From positions 1 to 64,000 of the forward strand of contig PVNU02000936.1 in the NCBI GenBank assembly GCA_003013855.2: DNA of 64,000 bases, read 5' to 3'. The notes under the pieces were generated by a model. It was not told the DNA's origin, ran no database searches, and worked only from the letters and a program-made list of their open reading frames with translations. The stretch's first letter is position 1. The number at the start of each line of letters is the position of its first letter. The DNA comes from Liriodendron chinense. Taxonomy: Eukaryota; Streptophyta; Magnoliopsida; Magnoliales; Magnoliaceae. A program made the position numbers and the translations under genes. Of the stretch, positions 56,700-64,000 are shown piece after piece.

Positions 56700-57761
56700 A
56701 AGAAAACCACCGTAAAAATTCTGCAGTGTGGTTTTTATTGGCCGACCTTGTTTAGAGACACCCACGAGTTTTGCAAAACTTGCAGTCAAAAGTTATAAGG
56801 ATTGTCCCATTGAAATATGATGCCTCTTACCCCAATCTAACATCTTGAAGTCTTTGACTATTGGGGCTTTAATTTCATGGGACCATTCCCCTCATCTTTT
56901 GGACATGTCTACATATTGCTTGCTGTAGACTATGTGTCCAAGTGGATAGAGGCGATCCCATGTAGAACCAATGATCATCGTACAGTTCTAAGGTTCCTTA
57001 AAGGAAACATACTATTTCGATTTGGAACGCCTCGTGCCATCATAAGTGATGGTGGTTCTCACTTTTGCAATAGGCCTTTCGAAGCCTTAATGAAGAAATA
57101 TGGCATTACGCATAAAGTGAGTACCCCATACCACCCACAGACAAGTGGGCAAGCTAAAATTTTTAATCGAGAAATCAAACAAATTTTAGAGAAGATAGTG
57201 AGGCCGGATCGTAAAGGTTGGTCGCTAAGATTAGTTGATGCTCTTTGGGCTCACCGTACCACTTATAAGACCCTGATTGGAATGTCTCCCTATAGACTTG
57301 TCTATGGGAAAGCTTGTTACTTGCCCATGGAGCTTAAACACAAAGCCTATTGGGCAATTCGGGCATTGAACTTCGACATTGATAAGGCTAGCTTGCTTCA
57401 GAAACTCCAATTGAATGAGCTTGATGAGATCCAGAACGATGCTTATGAGAACTCGAGGATTTACAAGAGTAGGATGAAGGCCTTCCATGACAAACACATC
57501 TTCAGGAAAACTTTCCATGAAGGCCAGAAAGTGCTCTTGTATAATTCCCGACTTCATCTTTTTTCGAAAAAATTGAGATCTCGATGGACCGACCTATATG
57601 TTGTTAAAGAAGTTTTTCCTCATGAGGCTATCGAGATAGAGAATGCGGTGAATGGTAACTGTTTTAAAGTGAATGGACAACGCCTTAAACCATTTGTCAA
57701 AAAATTTGACTCAGAGGATATGTCCTTGCCTTTGAGAGATCCTGTATATTGGGATGATTGA
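56700..57761 (+). pseudogene. pol: Element D integrase, catalytic Glu replaced
   Basis: The zinc-binding part (FCKTCSQKL near 56770) has stops. The core and C-terminal part are open for 294 codons (56877-57761). The two catalytic aspartates are in LLAVDYVSKW (residue 18) and IISDGGSHF (residue 58). The Glu expected 36 residues after the second Asp, in YHPQTSGQ-x-E, is Lys (residue 94, AAA at 57156-57158), consistent with a G-to-A change. The C-terminal region (YNSRLHLFSKKLRSRWTDLY) is complete and ends DPVYWDD. Confidence 0.9.
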
Positions 57762-58521
57762 TCTCCTAGTTTGACGGAGGTATAAAGTAGGATTAGGTTT
57801 AGTTGGTTTTCTGTTTTAGGGTTTTAATAAATTTAGTTGTCGGAGTTGCAGACTTCCATGATCGAATCTATCAGGTAATCTCGTTCTCACTCTCTTTTAT
57901 TTTACTATTGCTCTCATGTTATTGCTCATTGCATATCTTTTACATTGAGAACAATAAAAGATTTGGTTGGGGGGTGAGATTCCCAGATGGATTGAGTGTT
58001 TTGTAACATCTCGAGCAATGTTTGTAGAAAATTTTAATTTTTTCTGCAAATTCAAAACTCTTTTGGAAAACCTTGTTTCTATGCACTTGAGATGTCATAA
58101 GTATAAAAGGATGAGAGACGAGTTGGTATGATTTTGAGACCTTTAAATTAGCTTGAATATAATAGTTTTCTATACGAATTCCCTTATTTATATGATCGAT
58201 AGAAAATTTGAACACTTTTGCACTTAATTCACATTATACGATTCTCATGGTTTGAAGGGATTACATAGATTTGTAAATTGGTTAGAATAAAGATTTGAGG
58301 TGTTAAGGAACCAAGCCGGGGAACTTTGTCTATCCTTGTTCATGTGAAATAAGAGAAAAGAACAAAAGATATGGAATTCTAAAAATCCTATTTAATGCAT
58401 ATGAAAAAGAAAAAGAAAATATGGTTGTCACTGAATATTTGTTGATAAATTCTGAAAAGGGCTACCTATTACCAACCAAGGGATGGTCTACCCGTAACCA
58501 AAGCTAGAAATGAGAAGTAGT
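57762..58521 (+). other. Element D 3' noncoding region, interrupted by element E
   Basis: Plus-strand equivalent of the 3' block of B, C and E. It includes ACATTGAGAACAATAAAAG and the inner polypurine tract GGGGGG (57969-57974). It ends at GTAGT (58517-58521), where element E begins; the matching duplication would be past the window end. Confidence 0.75.
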
Positions 58522-60002
58522 TGTTCGCTTCCCCAAGTGTAGGGTTGCTATGTAGTAATAATCTCGGTAAGACCGAGGTCGATCCACAGGGACTTATGTA
58601 GGAATCCACAAAACACTTCCAATAGTTCTACTAAAGATCTAACAAACAGATTTGTAGAAGATTGATGTAAATAGTAACGTGAAATTAAACTGAAGGTAAA
58701 CAATTAATAAAAGGGCACTAGGGGTTCAAGGATCCACTTGTAGCAATCCTTAATGCTCAATTCACTGTGGTTTCTCACTTTCTCAACTAGAATTGAAATT
58801 AAGTTCTATCTAGTTGGAATATAGAGCAGTTAAACCACACAATCCGTCATATGTATGATCCATGTATATGATTCACTCAATGCAAGCTAGGACGAGCATA
58901 CTCAATTGCATAGGTCAGTCCCAATTCCAATAAACTAAGATCACAATCATAACCATCATTAAATCTTGTCACAAGACAAAACTAGATCATGATTTGAACT
59001 TGATTCAAAGCACATACACAGTCTCACATACTTCAGAATTTCCAAAAAAGTAGACTTTTGGTAAGAAGTTCCCACATGAAGATCATAAATCTAGTGCGTA
59101 TTCCAATACCTCAGATCATACAGGTCTAGACTAGTTCACAACAATTAAGAACTCAAGCAATTCTTCCAAACATCCATGAGTCATCATAAGACTAAGAAAA
59201 ACTACTTAATACTTGAATTAAACTTCAAACCATTGTTCTTCAATAGAAATCCAATCTTAAACTAAATCAAACGAATTGAAACATCTTAGATTCACTACAA
59301 GCTTCACCTCTTAGCCCTGGCTAAGAGGTTTAGCCGTTCATGATCCAAGAAAACATGAAAACAACTAAACAAAGCATAAAACTAGAAAGCAAACTAGGAG
59401 GAGGTGTAGAACTCCGAAATCGACTTCCGCCGTCTCCCACCGTGCTTAATCTGTTTTAGGATGCCCTAGGAACGATCCCTAGGTGTCCTTTTATAGTAGG
59501 GAAGCTCGGTTGCTTCGGAAACATCTCGAATTTGCGTAAGGTTACGCAGTGCGCAGAGAAAATCAGAGCCCGAATAGGAAACTTGCCGTTTGAACGCATG
59601 GTTGACCGGTCACGACCGGTCGGACTGCTTATCCCATCAGTTCAGCATGTACAGGGGGTTATTAGACCTGTTGGCCGACCGGTCAAGACCGGTCGGACCA
59701 ACTAGTTTAATCGTCCAAAGAGTTCAGCAGGGTCAAGGGGAGATGGCCGACCGGTCTAGACCGGTCTTGCCCTTTTTCTTCATTTCCTTCTTCTTTTCTT
59801 CTCTCTTTGCTTCCTTCTTTCTTCAGCCCACCTTAGGTCTTCATCCAAGGCTCTTAAAGAGATCTTTTAAGTCTTCAATTGGGCGGAGTCCCTCTCATTC
59901 CTACAATCATAAAATCATGCATTAGATTAGTCTTTAAATCATGAAACCTTGCATAATGAGTGATGAATTGGGGTTAGAATATGCACAATTAAGAGCTCAA
60001 CA
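58522..60002 (-). repeat. Element E 3' LTR
   Basis: 1481 bp, TGTTCGCTTCCCC to GCTCAACA. U5 stem-loop at 58563-58577, minus-strand TATA box at 59488-59495, GACCGGTC palindromes at about 59604-59765, then the purine-rich U3 stretch. Confidence 0.92.
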
Positions 60003-61213
60003 CACCCCCAACCAGCATTTTGCTAGTCTCGAGCAAAACATGCGTGAAACAAGTTTCATTCTCCAAACCCAACTCTCTTTTAGAAACCATTCTTCTTTAC
60101 ATCCCAAGACACACAAGTGTAAGATTTAGAAAAATTAGCTGACAGAGGTTGAAACCGTAAACTCTCAAAACATAATAAGTGTCCATATGAAATTCCCGCT
60201 GATTGTTTGACAAATAGAAAAACTTGAACAAATTCAACCTAGTGTGCATCGTGAAAGTTCATCTCATGAGTTTCCAGGATTATCTTCTTCCTAGATCAAC
60301 TAGACTATAGATCTTAAGGTATAAAAAGCAACAACAAGCCAAAGACAGGAATTTGCCTTACTATCCTTTCGACGGCTTTCACACTACGTCCCATTTTCGG
60401 CTTTGGTTATGGGTAGACCATCCCCTGATTGGTAATAGGTAGCCCTAATTGGATTTTTCCACCATTTTTCCATCATTCCCAATTTCATCCTTCCTTTTCC
60501 TTTTTCTTTTAAATTAGATAGGATTTTTAGAAATCCATATCTTTCGTTGTTTTCCCATGGACAAGAATGGACAAAGTACCTCGACTTGATTTCTCAACAC
60601 CTTAAAGCAAAGTCTAGCTAATCCAGAAATCACAGTCTTTTCAACCCATGAAAATCGTTGTAATGTGAACTAGGTGTAAGAGTGTTCAAATTTTCTATCA
60701 ATCACATAAATAGGGGAATTCACATATAAAACCATTATGCTAAGAGAAGTTTAAGACTTACAACATCATACACTTTGTATCTCCTCCTCTTATGTTCGTA
60801 TCATCTCGAATGCATAGCAGTAAGGTTTTTTTAAAAGAGTTTTGAAATTTTAGAAAATTCGAAAAAAATTCCTACATAATTGCTCGAGATGTTACAAAAC
60901 ACTAGATTTATCCTAGTGATCCTACACCCCCAACCAAATCTTGTATTGTCCTCAATGTAAAAGATGTTCAATGAGCAAAACATGAGAGCAATTCTAAAAA
61001 TAAAAGGGAGTGAGGAATGGTAGTACCTGAGAGAATGAAAAGTAGAATTCTACCTCCTTTTAACAAACCTAAGAAAAAGTAAACATAAGTAACAAAATTC
61101 TAATCCTAACTGCTCTATACCTCCATCAGACTAGGAGATCAATTCCAACAACTCATTCAAAAGTATAAAGTCAAGCAGAATCATTAGATGGATCAAAAGG
61201 TTTTGCAATAACG
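60003..61213 (-). other. Element E 3' noncoding block with two polypurine tracts
   Basis: Minus-strand GGGGG tracts at 60005-60009 and 60927-60931, the same spacing as in B and C. Conserved phrases include AATTCCCGCTGATTG and CTTTCACACTACGTCCCATT. No ORF supported. Confidence 0.75.
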
Positions 61214-61691
61214 TCATCCAATATCCTGCGTTACAATATACATGTGTGTGAGTGATCCAGATAAGCCACTGAAAATTCCAAAAAAGAATTTCAGCGGGTT
61301 CCTTAATGTTTTCACCATATGTATAAGAGGAGACAACATCATATTTGTCAGAAAAAATATGTCTCTATTCAGATTTTCCTGGGCATTGATTTTGCAAGTA
61401 TGGATCATCCCAGGGTTGGTAGAATTCGGTATGCATGATCCATAGAGGTGTGGAAATATGAATTGATTTCTAAGCACAACAAAGTGTTGTTTCCATATCC
61501 TTCTCTTGGCTAACGTTATATGCCGATACCGACTCTAAAAGTGCGACTACATCCCCTATCACATCAACATTCTTATCAAGAGAGTAGGTCACATCTTCTT
61601 CTAAGTGATTGGAGTAAAGAGTTGAAAGGAACACATCTTCCACAATAGAATTGATCATGTTTATTTCGTGGACCTTTTCATCTTCATCCTC
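61214..61691 (-). pseudogene. Element E remnant of the post-protease acidic ORF
   Basis: Two short minus-strand frames (61470-61658 and 61214-61477) follow protease. MINSIVEDVF and TNPGMIHTCKINAQENLNRD correspond in place and partly in sequence to B's DMIDSIVEEEF and its WDDPYLNN tail. Decayed, function unknown. Confidence 0.5.
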
Positions 61692-62291
61692 TTACTGGTT
61701 GTCAATATTGAAAGCATTCAACTCAATCGTCATATTGCCAAAAGACATTTGTATGACCCCACTCCTACAATTGATGATAGCATTTGATGAAGCTAGGAAT
61801 GGGCGGCCAAGTATAACAGGAATTTGAGTGCTAATATTAACCACGGGTCGTGTGTCCAAGACAATAAAGTCCACCGGGTAATAGACCTTGTCAACTTGGA
61901 CAAGAACGTCCTCAATCACCCCTCTCAGAATATGAATCGATCGGTCAGCAAGTTGTAATGTGGTTTTGGTGGGTTTTAATTCACCTAAACCCAATTGTTC
62001 ATAAACCGAAAAGGGTATTAAGTTCACACTTGCTCCTAGATCAAGTAAAGCATGCTTCACCCGGTAGTCTCCAATTATGCATGATATTGTCGGACTATCA
62101 GGATCTTTGTATTTCTTAGGCATCCCGTGATTTATAATAGTGCTTACATTTTCTGTCAAAAATTCCTGCTTTTGCACATGTATTTTTCTTTTTATCGTAC
62201 AAATATTCTTCAAAAACTTAGCATATGACGGTATTTGTTTAATGGCATCCAACAATGGGATGTTGATCTTGACTTGCTTAAAAACCTCCAA
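61692..62291 (-). pseudogene. pol: Element E protease
   Basis: Open for 199 codons: KINIPLLDAIKQIPSYAKFL, then protease with intact DLGAS (ALLDLGASVNLIPFSVYEQL) and PVILGRPFLASSNAIINC. Separated from gag by a frameshift near 62300-62330. The enzyme itself looks intact. Confidence 0.88.
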
Positions 62292-62326
62292 AAAATCTTG
62301 GTTTTTGTCTAAAGGTTTGGGTGAAA

Positions 62327-64000
62327 TCAGCCTTTGGGGAAACAGGACAACCGGCTTGTATTGCCTTTCCGGTTCTTTCTTTGTGGAGTGTTTTTCGGGC
62401 TATCATCCTCTTTGGAAATTTTAGGCTTTGGGGCCTTCACCGGATTAGATTTATCAATTATTTTCCCACTTCGCAAAGTGGTGATAGCATGGACATGCTC
62501 CATATGTTGGGAGGATGAGCTTGCGTCTTGTATCTCAAATTGGGTCCTTGGGTTAGGAAGAGGTTGGGCAGGAAGTGTGCCTTTCTCCCTAACACTGAGG
62601 TGAGATTCAACCCTAGCCATTGAGGTTTTCAAGTCATTGATGGCTTGAGTTGTATTTTGATTAAATTTCAATTGCTCTTGCATGAACCCATCTATTTTCA
62701 GAGAATTAGTCTTGTTATACTCAACTTGAACTGATACAAATGCACCCAACATCTCCTCTAGCATAGCTTTCTGTGTAATGACTAAGGATGGACCTAGTAA
62801 AGGTTGAGCTTGAGGAGTATTGCTTGCATTCGTAGTGGGTCCATTCCTCCAACTAAAGTTGGGATGGTTCTTCCAACTAGAATCATACGTGTTTGAGTTT
62901 GGAGCACTAAATGGTCGTTGATAACTGTTTATGACATTTGATTGTTCTTGTATGATGTCTTGGAATGCTGAAATTGCAGGACAATCTTGTGTTGCATGTT
63001 GATTTCTGGCACAAATTCCACAAGCAGTTTCAACGTCATTAGAGTTGATCGTCTCTCCTTTCTTTAATTCCATGGCCTCGACTTTTCTTGTGAGGCTAGC
63101 CACACGTGCACTTATGCTATCCTCTTCTGATAGGACATAAATTCCTCCTTTTTCTTTTTGTTGGCTAGTCTTGGAATTTGTTGGTTTAGATGTATCCCAA
63201 GACTGTGCATTCTCAGCCAATTCCTCCAAATAGTCTCATGCTTTCTCGGCTTCCTTATTCATGAACTCCCCATTACACATCATCTCTATGAATTGGCGCA
63301 TGGGTGAAGTCAGTCCTTCATAGAAAAAGCTTATAACCCACCAAATTTCATAGCCATGATGTGGGCATGCATTTAACAAGTCCTTAAACCTCTCCCAAAA
63401 TTGGAAGAAGGTCTCATCCTCCTTTTGGGCAAAATTCATGATAAGGCGCCTCAACATGTTCATTTTGTGGGTAGGGAAGAACTTTTTAATGAACTCCCTA
63501 TGCATATCAGTCCTTGCACCAATTGATCTTGGCCTTAATGCATGAAGCCAACCTTTAGCTTTATCCTTAAGAGTAAAAGGAAATAATTTAAGCCTCACCA
63601 CATCATCAGTTACATTTGCAAAGTGCATGTGGTTATTACCTCATCAAATTCCTTAAGGTGTTGATAGGCACTTTCACTGTCTAATCCATGGAATCTCAGG
63701 AGGAGTTGGATTACTCCCGGTTTTAAATCTACATTCCCTGCATTTTGTGAAAAAACTATGCATGAGGGAGTTCTCGCTCTTGCTGGTTGCAAGTAATCAC
63801 GTAATGTTCTTGGTCGGGGAACATTCTCAACCACATTCTCTCCCGTTTCGGTTTGGTTTTGGCCCAGATTTTGATAGGTCATAGGATTGGGTTGATTTAC
63901 AGCCATACTTTTAGACAAAATTGGAGAATTTAGATGTCTCATAACATGTGGTTCTCTGTCTATTCCTTCTACTATTCCCCCTTCACTAATGAGTCGGTTA
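62327..64000 (-). pseudogene. gag: Element E gag, broken and cut by the window end
   Basis: Reads from the window end (RLISEGGIVEGIDREPHVMR, matching SEGGLVG in B) through PRTLRDYLQPARARTPSCIV, a frameshift near 63620, LKLFPFTLKDKAKGWLHALR and FKDLLNACPHHGYE. A TGA near 63234 occurs where B has Trp, before the conserved LAENAQSW. The zinc knuckle is CGICARNQHATQDC. The start codon is outside the window. Confidence 0.88.

Larger units (their letters stand above)
50585..58521 (+). mobile_element. Element D: Athila-type retrotransposon with gag-pol, decayed (5' part)
   Basis: Plus-strand LTR (50585-51981), Asp-tRNA primer site, gag, protease, RT, RNase H and integrase in the Ty3/gypsy order, then 3' noncoding DNA until element E interrupts at 58522. 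RT and integrase sequence features fit the Athila lineage. There is no chromodomain and no env-like ORF after integrase. The 3' LTR must lie right of the window. Many stops, a Gly-to-Arg in protease and a Lys in place of the catalytic integrase Glu make it inactive. Confidence 0.92.
58522..64000 (-). mobile_element. Element E: Athila-related gag-protease element (partial)
   Basis: Starts with a full LTR (58522-60002), then the conserved 3' noncoding block, broken acidic frames, protease and gag, running off the window end inside the gag N-terminus. Between protease and the 3' block (61692-60003) there is no RT, RNase H or integrase, so like B it is non-autonomous. Its LTR subfamily is that of the solo LTR at 2232-3766 (ends TGTTCGCTTCCCC). 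It is inserted in D, so it is younger than D. Confidence 0.9.

Noticed and set aside
57762..58521. Possible env-like gene after integrase of element D
   Set aside because: Only short frames without signal or transmembrane pattern; the region matches the noncoding 3' block of the other elements.

Overview
The window is repeat-dense nuclear DNA from a flowering plant. It has plant-specific LTR-retrotransposon lineages (a chromodomain Ty3/gypsy element with an initiator-Met tRNA primer site, and Athila-type elements with an Asp-tRNA primer site), a CACTA DNA transposon, hAT-type MITEs and a plant-mobile-domain relic. A magnoliid or similar large-genome angiosperm is only a guess. I see no clearly intact host gene, no tRNA or rRNA gene and no CRISPR. 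Almost everything is mobile DNA in a nested stack, called here elements A to E.

Layout. 1-443 is the edge of an Athila-type LTR cut by the window start. 853-21877 is element A, a decayed chromovirus (Tekay/Del-like) with target duplication ATAAG. Its 5' LTR contains a solo Athila-type LTR (2232-3766, target duplication CCAAG). Its 3' LTR contains element B (13440-21008, minus strand, target duplication CTAGT). Each LTR of A preserves the empty site for the insertion in the other. 22598-29872 is a CACTA element with a GCA target duplication. I found no transposase in it, but it carries exon pieces on the minus strand, two of which resemble adjacent exons of AXR1 (the NEDD8-activating enzyme subunit). 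29873-37757 is spacer with a second copy of a 132-bp MITE, an unrecognised reading frame, a plant-mobile-domain pseudogene and short-repeat DNA. 37758-44748 is element C (minus strand), a young non-autonomous element whose only sizeable gene is an intact, unfamiliar 490-residue ORF. 44749-50584 holds degenerate repeats and a 57-58-bp minisatellite. 50585-58521 is element D (plus strand), an Athila copy with gag, protease, RT, RNase H and integrase, all damaged. Element E (minus strand, 58522 to past the window end) is inserted in D's 3' noncoding region.

How they relate. B, C and E share LTR termini, an Asp-tRNA-type primer site (where visible) and a conserved 3' noncoding block, but none shows RT or integrase. 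B and E keep gag and protease; C keeps neither and has the 490-residue ORF instead. D is the only local copy of the RT/integrase-bearing type, and it has lost catalytic residues. The likely picture is a group of non-autonomous Athila relatives mobilised in trans by intact D-like copies elsewhere. Their shared cis features are two polypurine tracts at a fixed 921-922 bp spacing, palindromic GACCGGTC arrays in U3 and a U5 stem-loop.
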